From: Maricaulaceae bacterium EIL42A08
GTDB lineage: Bacteria > Pseudomonadota > Alphaproteobacteria > Caulobacterales > Maricaulaceae
Length of the DNA: 64,000 nucleotides
Direction of reading: 5' to 3'
Assembly (NCBI GenBank): GCA_024178355.1
Contig: JAMZNZ010000002.1
Coordinates: forward strand, 849,501 to 913,500
The notes under the pieces are model-generated. The model was given only the letters and a program-made list of their open reading frames with translations, searched no databases and was not told where the DNA came from. Shown in pieces: positions 53,294 through 61,151 of this stretch. The number at the start of each line of letters is the position of its first letter. Position 1 is the stretch's first letter. A program made the translations under genes and the position numbers.

Positions 53294-55213
53294 ATGAAAT
53301 TCGTAACAAGATTATGTCTTCCACTACTTCTGGCATTGACTGAACCAGCCCTGGCCCAGGTTCCGATTGAACACTTCGCTCGCCTGCCAGCGACACAGGG
53401 CCTTTCGATCTCCCCCGATGGAACCCGCATCGCCTTCATTGTGCACGCTGAGGACCGCCGGCTTATGGTGGTTGAGAACCTGGATACTGGTGAGCAGGTC
53501 GCAGCGGCCGCTGATGATCTAAGGGTTCTCAGCACACGTTGGGCCGGGAATGACACAGTTCTGGCTCGTGTCAGCACCGTTATAGATGTCGATTATGTAC
53601 GCGGTGATATAGACCTCACGGCTTTCATCACCTTCGATGCGGACACGCTGGAGTCCAGAGAACTGATCGAGCGACAGCGCCTGTCAGGAATCAATTTTGA
53701 CTCAAGTCGCATCGCCGGTCGCGACCCACAGAGCGGGCACCTGCTCATGCCTCTTCGCGATCAACGCGGGCGGCTCAATCTCAGTGTTGTGAACCCAGCG
53801 ACAGGAAGCCGAAGCCGAACGATCGCGAGAGGCAGCACAACAACACAATACTGGATCGCAGACCCGGCAGCAGAGCGTTTCGTCGAAGTGCGGTTCTCTC
53901 GTCGGGAAAGTCGCTTCTCAATCATTCTGGAAGAAGGCGCGGGCAACCAGACACTCTACTCGAGAGACGCAGCACTCATGCCGCTTCAGGTGGAGGGATT
54001 TGCCGAGGACGGTGACCTGGTCATCAGCCGAACGTTTAATGCACCGCCCTACACACGCCAGCTTCAACGCCTTGAGCCACAGAGCGGTGAGTTTGGTGAA
54101 GTCCTTTTTCACGACCCGCAATACGACTTTGAGACGGTCAGGTTAGACCACCACTCAGGCCATGTAGCCGGTGTCGTCATCGACAGAGAAAATACAGAAA
54201 CGGTCTGGCTGGATGAGGAACTGGCCCAAAGACAACGCGCGCTTGAAAATGCTTTCCCCGGAATGACGGTTTCGCTGGTTGACTGGAGCGAGGATCGCCA
54301 ACGCTTTGTTGTTCGAACTGAAACGAGCGGGCAGCCTCCAATCTATTCTCTTGTGGACTTTTCGATTTCGGACGCCCGCGCCATCAAGCTGGCTTACCCG
54401 GAACTCTTTGAGGTGCCACTGGCCAGCAGGGAGTTGATTTCCTACACGGCGCGCGATGGCACACAGATCCCCGCCTACCTCGCCGTGCCCGCCGGGGACG
54501 GGCCCAAGTCGTTTGTAATTCTGGCCCACGGAGGTCCAGCGGCGCGCGATCTGGGAGGTTTCGATTACCTCGCTCACTTCCTCGCTGATCGCGGATACGG
54601 TGTTATTCAGCCTCAATTCAGGGGGTCGGGGGGCTTCGGTGTCCGTTGGGAAATTGCTGGACGTGGCGAGTGGGGCACAGGCCTCATGCAAACAGATGTC
54701 AGCGATGCCGTCGCTTATCTAATGGATGAGGGCCTGGCATCACAGGTGTGCATCGTTGGAGCCAGTTATGGTGGATATGCAGCCATGGCCGGCGCGGCGT
54801 TCACACCGGACCTTTATGACTGCGCCATCTCCATCAATGGGGTTAGCGATCTGCCACAGTTCCTTGATTATGTAAGCGACCGTTTTGGGACCGACTCCCA
54901 GGCTGTCCGATACTGGAACCGGTCCATCTCTGGCTCTATCAGCGAGCGCGCCAGCATGGACGCGCTCACCAGCGCGTCTCCAAGTCGCCAGGCCGCAGCG
55001 GTCACAATTCCTGTTCTTCTCCTGCATGGGCAGGACGATACGGTCGTGCCCTTCACCCAGTCGCGACGCATGTCCGACAGCCTCCAGAGGTCTGGGGGCA
55101 ATGTGGAACTCATCGAGCTCCCGGGCGGCGATCACTGGCTTTGGGAATACCAGAGCCGACTACGAGTTCTTCAGGAAATTGAGCGCTTTTTATCGATGCA
55201 TCTGGAGGAATGA
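53294..55213 (+). CDS. S9-family prolyl oligopeptidase-like serine peptidase, exported
   Basis: A 639-residue enzyme. Seen: signal peptide (ending near ALAQVP), a beta-propeller region with WD40/PD40-type repeats (GLSISPDGTRIAFIVHAED), then an alpha/beta-hydrolase domain: ILAHGGPAARDLGGFD, IQPQFRGSGGFG, the nucleophile Ser in VGASYGGYAAMAG, the Asp in LLHGQDDTVVPF, and the His in ELPGGDHWLWE. All three catalytic residues are present. It probably degrades oligopeptides in the periplasm or outside. Convergent with the radical SAM locus, 24 bases away. Confidence 0.9.
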   Translation: MKFVTRLCLPLLLALTEPALAQVPIEHFARLPATQGLSISPDGTRIAFIVHAEDRRLMVVENLDTGEQVAAAADDLRVLSTRWAGNDTVLARVSTVIDVDYVRGDIDLTAFITFDADTLESRELIERQRLSGINFDSSRIAGRDPQSGHLLMPLRDQRGRLNLSVVNPATGSRSRTIARGSTTTQYWIADPAAERFVEVRFSRRESRFSIILEEGAGNQTLYSRDAALMPLQVEGFAEDGDLVISRTFNAPPYTRQLQRLEPQSGEFGEVLFHDPQYDFETVRLDHHSGHVAGVVIDRENTETVWLDEELAQRQRALENAFPGMTVSLVDWSEDRQRFVVRTETSGQPPIYSLVDFSISDARAIKLAYPELFEVPLASRELISYTARDGTQIPAYLAVPAGDGPKSFVILAHGGPAARDLGGFDYLAHFLADRGYGVIQPQFRGSGGFGVRWEIAGRGEWGTGLMQTDVSDAVAYLMDEGLASQVCIVGASYGGYAAMAGAAFTPDLYDCAISINGVSDLPQFLDYVSDRFGTDSQAVRYWNRSISGSISERASMDALTSASPSRQAAAVTIPVLLLHGQDDTVVPFTQSRRMSDSLQRSGGNVELIELPGGDHWLWEYQSRLRVLQEIERFLSMHLEE

Positions 55214-55237
55214 ACCGCCAGCTGGCATGCGCAATGA

Positions 55238-56005
55238 TCAGGCCGCTGCCTCGATAAGGCGAACAATCGTGGCGATGTGCGCAACACAAACATCTCCGTG
55301 TGACTGTTCCAGCAGATCATCATCGATCTCCGGGCCCTGATGGTGCCAATCGGCCAAAGGCGACTGATCGATCACTTCAGCAAGTTGATCAGAATCGGCC
55401 AGGTTGCCTAAGGCTCCCACGCCGGTTTCCATCATGGCCTGACAACCAAATACATCACCACGATCATCCACACAGAGCATAAGCCGGCCAGCACACGCCT
55501 TGTCCATGGAGCCAGCACGAGCCGCCGCCGGGTTGAAGCAGGTGGCCCCCCAGGTCGATATTTTTTCTGATGCTAAAACACGCGAGACATCGTCTCCGCT
55601 CAAATCCATGAAATTGATCGTCAGGTTCAGGAAATCAGCTTCGCAACGGTCGAGGGCCTCAAGAAACAGGTCAACACTCTCCTCGAAAAGATTAATGGTT
55701 AGCGGCAGGCGTCGATAGGCGACAAGCCCTTCGGCCAGAGCCTGCGCACCGACATCGCCATCAATTTTGATGTGTACGGTTGCCAGCCGAGAGGAGAGCT
55801 GCGGTGTGGAAACAAGGTCCAAAAACCGGTCAGCCGGACTCAAATCTCTAAAAACAATAGACTTTTCAGAGAAATGCTCGACAAGACGATTGAGCCCAGC
55901 CAGAGCTTTAGGGTTGCCCTCGCACAGGCGAAGGGCCCCACCAAGCACGAGGACGCGCGAAAAAAAGGTCAGGCCGGCTCGGCGTTGAAGTAAGAGGTTG
56001 CCCAC
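55238..56005 (-). CDS. SPASM-like partner protein without radical SAM motif
   Basis: About 255 residues from GTG at 56005; a GTG at 55948 would give 236 and avoid the overlap with the upstream gene. Seen: no CxxxCxxC anywhere; a middle with VHIKIDGDVGAQ, PLTINLFEESVDLFLEALDRCE and NLTINFMDLSGDDV that looks like a partial TIM-barrel; then C171-x16-C188 with GRLMLCVDDRGDVFGC, the same spacing and layout as C212-x16-C229 in the adjacent radical SAM protein; a last Cys at 240 (GDVCVAHI). It overlaps the radical SAM gene and is probably a non-catalytic companion or recognition subunit; that role is inference. Confidence 0.5.
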   Translation of the reverse strand: MGNLLLQRRAGLTFFSRVLVLGGALRLCEGNPKALAGLNRLVEHFSEKSIVFRDLSPADRFLDLVSTPQLSSRLATVHIKIDGDVGAQALAEGLVAYRRLPLTINLFEESVDLFLEALDRCEADFLNLTINFMDLSGDDVSRVLASEKISTWGATCFNPAAARAGSMDKACAGRLMLCVDDRGDVFGCQAMMETGVGALGNLADSDQLAEVIDQSPLADWHHQGPEIDDDLLEQSHGDVCVAHIATIVRLIEAAA

Positions 56006-56976
56006 TCAACGACACTCTCCTTTTCTACAACTTCGAGAACACGCTTGACCGCATTTGCCTTCTCAGGGTCAGAAAACACCGTCCAGCAGGCATGGCACGG
56101 GCCCAGGAAGGCGTCGTCTTCGGGCACGTCGAAACCCTGCTCTCTCAACAACTCAAGGAAGGAGCGCGAGCCGCGTCTGACCAGATCAGACAAAAGCGCG
56201 GATTCATTCATTCGCTCAACAATGTCCACAAGCCGATCGGTACGCACATCCCCAAAACACAGGGCCTCGGTCTGGTCAGCACCAGAACAGCACGGAGCGA
56301 CCTTACCCGCCGGATTGATCGTCAAATTCAGATTCGACATGCAGCCGGCATCAAGATTCTGACCACCATAAAGCTCATCATGGGGAAATTCTTCGGCGGC
56401 TTTTCCGGTCGGGAGCACGTTACCGATAGCTATCTCATCCAGAGCTTCGATTATGTCACGGCCCAGCATGTCGAATGCTTCGTGACCTCGGACAGATTTG
56501 GTTGTGAGCAGACGCAAATTGGTCTCGACACCTGCACGGTGAAGCGCACGGATCGCGGTGGCCACACGTTCGGCCTTCACATAAGGCGCATGCCACACAT
56601 CCCAACTGATTTCCATCTGGGACAGGCCAGCCTCAGCAAGCTTTTCAGCCACCTGATTTGCACGGGTCTCGCTCACGCCCCAAAAGCAGTTGGAAACGGC
56701 GGTCACATCGCGAAAGCCGAGCTGCCTGGCGTAAGCGATGACGCCATACATCATCTGCTGGTCCAGAAAGCCTTCCCCGCCGCCAAAATGGACGCGGTCG
56801 GGCAGACCCGGAATATTCCGGGCCTGCTCGAGCACACTAATCGTATCTTCAAGCTTGAGCGCAACGTCCCCGACATAGGTCGATCCCTTGGGGCCGGCCG
56901 CCTGGTAGCACATCTTGCATTGCGCGTTACATCGCGACGTAAGCTCAAAGACAATGGCGTTAAAGCTCAGGCTCAT
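55969..56976 (-). CDS. Radical SAM/SPASM protein (putative peptide-modifying maturase)
   Basis: 335 residues. Seen: SRCNAQCKMCYQ with the 4Fe-4S cysteines C16, C20, C23; the SAM-binding FGGGEGFLD (residues 64-72); EISWDVWHAPYV; GNVLPTGKAAEE; then a SPASM-like C-terminal region with C212, C229, C230, C240, and CHAC at 294-297. This combination is typical of enzymes that modify ribosomally made peptides. ATG at 56976 overlaps the upstream stop (ATGA), so the frame extension to 57021 is rejected. It sits between a leader-bearing protein and a SPASM-like partner. The chemistry cannot be deduced. Confidence 0.85.
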   Translation of the reverse strand: MSLSFNAIVFELTSRCNAQCKMCYQAAGPKGSTYVGDVALKLEDTISVLEQARNIPGLPDRVHFGGGEGFLDQQMMYGVIAYARQLGFRDVTAVSNCFWGVSETRANQVAEKLAEAGLSQMEISWDVWHAPYVKAERVATAIRALHRAGVETNLRLLTTKSVRGHEAFDMLGRDIIEALDEIAIGNVLPTGKAAEEFPHDELYGGQNLDAGCMSNLNLTINPAGKVAPCCSGADQTEALCFGDVRTDRLVDIVERMNESALLSDLVRRGSRSFLELLREQGFDVPEDDAFLGPCHACWTVFSDPEKANAVKRVLEVVEKESVVEWATSYFNAEPA

Positions 56977-57506
56977 TTGCGGGTCTTCAAGGTCCGCGAA
57001 ATCACCCGCATATCGGGACACAGGAACTCATTCCTGACGACAAAATCTCGCACGCCCGTGAAGCGGCTCGGACCAAGCTCGATATCGCGCCCCGCCTGGG
57101 CGCTCAACCAATTTGTGGCCATGTATGTCGTGGAGGCTGCACTCACCACGGCGGCGGCTGCACTGACCACAGCTGCGACAGCCACAACGGTCGCGGCCTG
57201 GGCGGGCCCTCCGGGAACCCCTTCAATACCGCCTCCCACACGAAAGTCTTCCGGGACCGGGTCGATCCAACCTGGATCCTTGATTGGAATCTTAAGCTCT
57301 TCGAGGACTTCGTTACGATACCCTTGGGACGCCATCTGGCCTTCGATCTCAAGGAAGCGATCGCGCATATGGGACCCAAACCCCTTATCGAGCTTTACCC
57401 CAAGAGAGTCAGCGTACTCTTCAGGATCAGCGATGAATAACGCGCGGTCAGCCTTGGAACTGGCGGCACGGCTTATGAGTTCAATTTGTTCTGTAGCATC
57501 TGACAT
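56973..57506 (-). CDS. Putative RiPP-type precursor or substrate protein with leader-like N-terminus and Ala/Val-rich core
   Basis: A 177-residue protein. Seen: an N-terminal region (residues 20-41, DRALFIADPEEYADSLGVKLDK) with the 'D-P-x-x-Y-a-x-x-L-G-v' pattern seen in NHLP/Nif11-type leader peptides, a linker with WIDPVPEDFRVGGGIEG, GG at 99-100, then a hydrophobic Ala/Val-rich stretch (101-131) ending STTYMATNW, and a charged C-terminus with one Cys (FLCPDM). GGAG precedes the ATG. Translation is coupled to the radical SAM gene. Alternatives: a membrane-inserted small protein, or a chaperone subunit. No homolog recognised. Confidence 0.55.
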   Translation of the reverse strand: MSDATEQIELISRAASSKADRALFIADPEEYADSLGVKLDKGFGSHMRDRFLEIEGQMASQGYRNEVLEELKIPIKDPGWIDPVPEDFRVGGGIEGVPGGPAQAATVVAVAAVVSAAAAVVSAASTTYMATNWLSAQAGRDIELGPSRFTGVRDFVVRNEFLCPDMRVISRTLKTRK

Positions 57507-57756
57507 GTCCGTCTCCGTATAAATAACAAACCCGAGGCTGCGGAAGACGGACGCAGAACACTCCCGAAAAGATCCTCACAAAAGCCTTAGATCAATAATG
57601 GCTTTGCACGCAAGGGTATTATTGGCAAAAGTATAAGTCGGTTAATTATGACCTACGGAACGATATTTTTTTATTTACAATGCACTAGACTACGCGATGC
57701 GTAACGGGCGTCGAGAAAAACCCTTGCCTCAATGCCCGCTAAACGCGAACTTCTGT
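57507..57756. promoter_or_regulatory. A/T-rich upstream region of the radical SAM locus with an inverted repeat
   Basis: 250 bases without a gene, visibly richer in A/T than the surroundings. It carries CAATAAT (57593-57599) and ATTATTG (57618-57624), a perfect 7-bp inverted repeat around an 18-base centre that itself contains TTGCACGCAA-like symmetry. Minus-strand promoter elements are likely here, and the Shine-Dalgarno sequence GGAG stands 7 bases before the precursor start. I cannot name a regulator. Confidence 0.45.
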
Positions 57757-58602
57757 CTAGACCCGCCCAGTTAAACTCGCCCACGTCAAACGCCACTGGC
57801 GGCTCGCCAGGGGGCGGTCGACGACTTCGCGATACGGGTCTGACACTCTCTTGAGAGCCTGCAGATAGCCAGATGCGAGCCCGGCATAGCCAACGGCAGG
57901 GAACACATCCGCAGGCAGGCTGGAGCGCGTACGGGTCAACATGGCGCGGGCATCTTCAGCTTCCTTCATCAGGCCTGGCAGCGCGGCTTTGACCGCCTCC
58001 GGCCTGCGCCCCTTGGCCAGATCAATTTCGGTCAGCTCGGAGGCAGCCAGTTCATCGGCACTGAAAGGCGGTCGTCCAGCTTCGCACAAGGCTGGAAAGG
58101 CCCGCAGAAGACCGACAAAGCCCCAAAGCCGCCCGGCCGCCATGATGGCTGCGCCTGGCTCACCGCCAAGATCGAGGTCTGGCTTTAACAGTCGGGCCGC
58201 TGCGCGCATCAGCGTCACGGCGGCCCGGTCCACATAGTCGCGGCGATCGTCTCTGGTGGGGAATGGTCCCTGCCCCAGATCTGCGGCCCGTGCTTCGACC
58301 AGAGCTGTCAGCGTGTCCCGGTCCGGCCCGCCGGGCGCCTCGCGCAGCTCTGACAGCGCTTCATAGATGTCATGGCGGCGAACTTTGGGCGGCTCGGCAA
58401 ACAGATCGGCCACCGCATCGCGGGCCCAGGCCAGGCGCATTTCGCCGACCACCGCTTCGCTCACCGTGTCGGGGACCTTGGCGATTTCATGATAAAACGC
58501 ATACAGCGTGAACAGCCGCCCCCGCAGCTCAGGCGGCGCAAACAGCGCAGCCATACGCCGATCCGGATCGGTTTTCTGCAGTAAGGCGTCGAAATCTGTC
58601 AC
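57757..58602 (-). CDS. Squalene/phytoene synthase-family protein (NDUFAF6-like)
   Basis: A 281-residue helical protein. Seen: LFTLYAFYHEIAKVPDTVSE and EMRLAWARDAVADLF at the position of the first Asp-rich region, but the DxxxD motif of true prenyl synthases is not intact (YHEIAKVPD); DYVDRAAVTLMRAAARLL and GRLWGFVGLLRAFPAL follow. This non-catalytic branch includes mitochondrial NDUFAF6, an assembly factor for respiratory complex I, whose alphaproteobacterial homologs often stand near secDF and an MTH938 gene, as here. A carotenoid or hopanoid enzyme is less likely. Confidence 0.75.
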   Translation of the reverse strand: MTDFDALLQKTDPDRRMAALFAPPELRGRLFTLYAFYHEIAKVPDTVSEAVVGEMRLAWARDAVADLFAEPPKVRRHDIYEALSELREAPGGPDRDTLTALVEARAADLGQGPFPTRDDRRDYVDRAAVTLMRAAARLLKPDLDLGGEPGAAIMAAGRLWGFVGLLRAFPALCEAGRPPFSADELAASELTEIDLAKGRRPEAVKAALPGLMKEAEDARAMLTRTRSSLPADVFPAVGYAGLASGYLQALKRVSDPYREVVDRPLASRQWRLTWASLTGRV

Positions 58603-58687
58603 GCGTCTTTCCTTTTAACGGGTGGACACATAGCCCATAGCCCCCATATCAAGCGTGCGACGCTTCGTCATCGCCAGTTCGTCCTGC

Positions 58688-58703
58688 TTGTGCAGTGCAC
58701 GCT
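58688..58703. promoter_or_regulatory. Palindromic motif upstream of sodB
   Basis: TTGTGCAGTGCACGCT, identical to the motif at 20360-20375 before the ompA-like gene; the core GTGCAGTGCAC (58690-58700) is a perfect palindrome around a central G. It lies 52 bases before the sodB start codon, in a place that could overlap the promoter. Confidence 0.4.
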
Positions 58704-58754
58704 GGCGACGCAGGCGAGGCCACGAGTTTTAAACGCCAAGTCAGGAGTGACCCC

Positions 58755-59354
58755 ATGGCTTTTGCCCTTCCCGATCTTCCCTACGCCAAAGACGCGCTGG
58801 CTCCGCATATCAGTGCAGACACGCTCGATTTCCACCACGGCAAGCACCACAAGACCTATGTGGACAAGGCCAATGCCGCCCTTGAAGGGTCTGCCTACGA
58901 GGGCCTGAGCCTTGAAGAGACCGTGGCCAAGTCCTGGGCTGCTGGTGATATGGGCATGTTCAATAATGCCGGCCAGATCTGGAACCACACCTTCTACTGG
59001 AACTCCATGAGCCCGAACGGTGGCGGCAAGCCGACCGGCGCGCTGGCTGAAGCCATCGATGCCTCCTTCGGTTCCTATGAGAACTTCGTCAAGGAATTCA
59101 CCGGCGCTGGCGCGACCCAGTTTGGGTCAGGCTGGGCCTGGCTGGTGGCCAAGGACGGCAAGCTTGAGGTTCGCAAGACCCTGAACGCCGAAACGCCGCT
59201 CACCGAAGAGGGTGTGACCCCGCTTCTGACCATGGATGTGTGGGAGCACGCCTACTATCTGGACTACCAGAACCGTCGCCCCGATTACATGGGTGCCTTC
59301 CTGGAGCACCTGGTGAACTGGGACTTCGCAGCGAAGAATTTCGCCGCCGCTTAA
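58755..59354 (+). CDS. sodB: Iron superoxide dismutase
   Basis: A 199-residue cytoplasmic Fe(Mn)-SOD. Seen: FALPDLPYAKDALAPHIS, the first metal His in TLDFHHGKHHKTYV, NNAGQIWNHTFYWNSM (second His), AGATQFGSGWAWLV (the Gln/Gly arrangement of Fe-type enzymes), and MDVWEHAYYLDYQNRRPDY with the last Asp and His ligands. ATG at 58755 has AGGAGTG upstream; the longer frame from 58695 has no support. Followed by a strong intrinsic terminator. Confidence 0.96.
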   Translation: MAFALPDLPYAKDALAPHISADTLDFHHGKHHKTYVDKANAALEGSAYEGLSLEETVAKSWAAGDMGMFNNAGQIWNHTFYWNSMSPNGGGKPTGALAEAIDASFGSYENFVKEFTGAGATQFGSGWAWLVAKDGKLEVRKTLNAETPLTEEGVTPLLTMDVWEHAYYLDYQNRRPDYMGAFLEHLVNWDFAAKNFAAA

Positions 59355-59380
59355 CAGGCACGAAATTTGCGCTCATGATG

Positions 59381-59412
59381 CGGCCGCGGCGATATTCGCT
59401 GCGGCCGTTTTC
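59381..59412 (+). terminator. Intrinsic terminator of sodB
   Basis: CGGCCGC (59381-59387) and GCGGCCG (59401-59407) with an inner GCGA/TCGC extension give an 11-bp stem with one mismatch and a TAT loop; TTTTC follows. It is 27 bases past the sodB stop and only 18 bases before the next start codon. Confidence 0.85.
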
Positions 59413-59429
59413 ATATGGGGATTTCTTCG

Positions 59430-60782
59430 ATGGCGACCTTTGATCCGACGCGCAGCGTCGTGCTCACCCTTGCTGCAATCAGCGCGTTGGCCCTGGCGGC
59501 CTGTGAAGATCGAAATCAGGCTCCGGAGCTCAGCCAGGCGCAGGACGTCGCCGCCTCACCGCAGGCCGCGGCACCGGCCGTTGAAGCGCCGGTCTTGGCC
59601 TCCTCTGCGCTGGACGCGATGGATGCGCGGCTCGCTCAGCTGGTGGCCAACGAAGATCGCTCAGGCGTGGTCATGCTGATGGCCCGCCATGGCGAGGTGC
59701 AACATGTCAGCCAGGCTGGCTACGCCAATGTCTCTGACGGCACGCCGATGACGGCAGATACGCTGGTGCGCATCGCCTCCATGACCAAGCCGGTGACGGC
59801 CGCCGCGATCATGTTGCTGGTCGAAGACGGCGTGATTTCCTTGAACGACCCTGTGGCTGACTACATCCCCGCCTTCGCAAATGCCCGTGTGGCCACCTCG
59901 CTTCAGGTCAATGAAGAGTACGAAATCCCGACCGAGCCGCTGGACCGCCCGATTACCATCGAAGACCTTCTGACCCACACCTCCGGCATTGGTTATATCT
60001 TCGATTATCAGACAAATCTGGGCGCGCTTTATATCGGCAACGATATCTATCAGGGTGGACCTGAGGTCTCCATGGACCAGCGTATGGAAACGCTGGCCGG
60101 GTTGCCGCTTTACTTCCAGCCGGGCGAACGCTGGTACTATTCCTACGCCAATGATGTACTGGGTCACGTGGTGGCCGCGGCGTCGGGTCAAAGCCTTGAG
60201 AACTTCAAGCAAGCGCGAATCTTCGGCCCGCTTGGCATGACCAGCACGAGCTATTTCCCGGATGAGAGGCTGCGTGAGCGCCTGTCGACGCTCTACACCC
60301 ATGATGATCTGGGCGACATGGTCCCGGTTGAGGGCAGCGCTGATCAGGCCGCGCTGGCGCCATTTGAAGCCGGAGGCGCAGGCCTGTTCTCCACCGCGAA
60401 CGACTATTTCCGATTTGCCCAGATGCTGGCAAATGGCGGCGAGCTGGATGGCGTGCGTGTGCTGTCAGAGGCGAGCGTCGCGGCCATGACCGCGCCCCAC
60501 ATTCAGGCCGACCGCATGCCAGAGGGTATGGCCAGCGTCGACATGGCCTTTGGCTATTCGCTGAGCGTCATCCATGACGGGCCGGGCCAGCACCCGTTTC
60601 GCCGCAATGGTGACTTTGGGTGGGGCGGGTATTTCGACACCAATTTTGTGGTGAGCCCGTCGACCGGCATGGTGGCCATCATCATGGCTCAGGAGCTTCC
60701 TGGTGCCAGCACGGGCGACACAATCGCGGCCCGAGACGTATTTGACGCCCTCGCCTACGCCGCCATTCCTGTCGAAAGCTAG
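59430..60782 (+). CDS. Serine hydrolase, beta-lactamase class C/penicillin-binding family, lipoprotein
   Basis: A 450-residue protein. Seen: lipoprotein signal (AISALALAAC), a spacer, then the beta-lactamase fold: SxxK box in IASMTKPVTAAA, HTSGIGYIFDY, YxN box in YYSYANDVLG, and a C-terminal GDFGWGGYFDTNF in place of HxG/KTG. These enzymes are esterases or D-aminopeptidases more often than true beta-lactamases. ATG at 59430 with GGGGA 8 bases upstream is preferred over 59415. Convergent with the MTH938 gene. Confidence 0.88.
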   Translation: MATFDPTRSVVLTLAAISALALAACEDRNQAPELSQAQDVAASPQAAAPAVEAPVLASSALDAMDARLAQLVANEDRSGVVMLMARHGEVQHVSQAGYANVSDGTPMTADTLVRIASMTKPVTAAAIMLLVEDGVISLNDPVADYIPAFANARVATSLQVNEEYEIPTEPLDRPITIEDLLTHTSGIGYIFDYQTNLGALYIGNDIYQGGPEVSMDQRMETLAGLPLYFQPGERWYYSYANDVLGHVVAAASGQSLENFKQARIFGPLGMTSTSYFPDERLRERLSTLYTHDDLGDMVPVEGSADQAALAPFEAGGAGLFSTANDYFRFAQMLANGGELDGVRVLSEASVAAMTAPHIQADRMPEGMASVDMAFGYSLSVIHDGPGQHPFRRNGDFGWGGYFDTNFVVSPSTGMVAIIMAQELPGASTGDTIAARDVFDALAYAAIPVES

Positions 60783-60785
60783 GCG

Positions 60786-61148
60786 TTAAACGGCGATCAG
60801 CGCTGCGCCGACCTTGCGGCCCTCGCCTGCGAGCAGGTTATAGGTGCGGCAGGCCGTGGCTGTGTCCAGCACCTCAAGGCCCACGCGCGCCTCACGAAAC
60901 GCCTTGCGGATGTCTGCCGGCGGATGAGCCAGACGCTCGCCCGTGCCCAGCAGCACCATGTCCGGCTTGTCTGAGCCCTCAAGGAAGGCGGCAAAGTCCG
61001 CGACGCTCAAGCTCTCACTGGCTCGAAACCAGGCACGCGCAGCATTGGCCGCAATCAGCGTGTCGCCATCCTTGCGGATACCCGCAATCCGGAAGCCACC
61101 ATCACCGAACGCATCGATGGGGGGAGCCTGAATATTCTGGCTACGCAA
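60786..61148 (-). CDS. MTH938-domain protein (NDUFAF3-like)
   Basis: A 120-residue protein. Seen: IDAFGDGGFRIAGIRKDGDTLIAAN at the start (in part), PDMVLLGTGERLAHPPADIRKAF, and LEVLDTATACRTYNLLAGEGRKVGAALIAV (in part), which match the MTH938 fold. The human homolog NDUFAF3 is a complex I assembly factor, and the bacterial gene commonly follows secDF. It lies 3 bases from secF, so probably the last gene of a yajC-secD-secF-mth938 operon. Biochemical role unproven in bacteria. Confidence 0.85.
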   Translation of the reverse strand: MRSQNIQAPPIDAFGDGGFRIAGIRKDGDTLIAANAARAWFRASESLSVADFAAFLEGSDKPDMVLLGTGERLAHPPADIRKAFREARVGLEVLDTATACRTYNLLAGEGRKVGAALIAV

Positions 61149-61151
61149 GAC

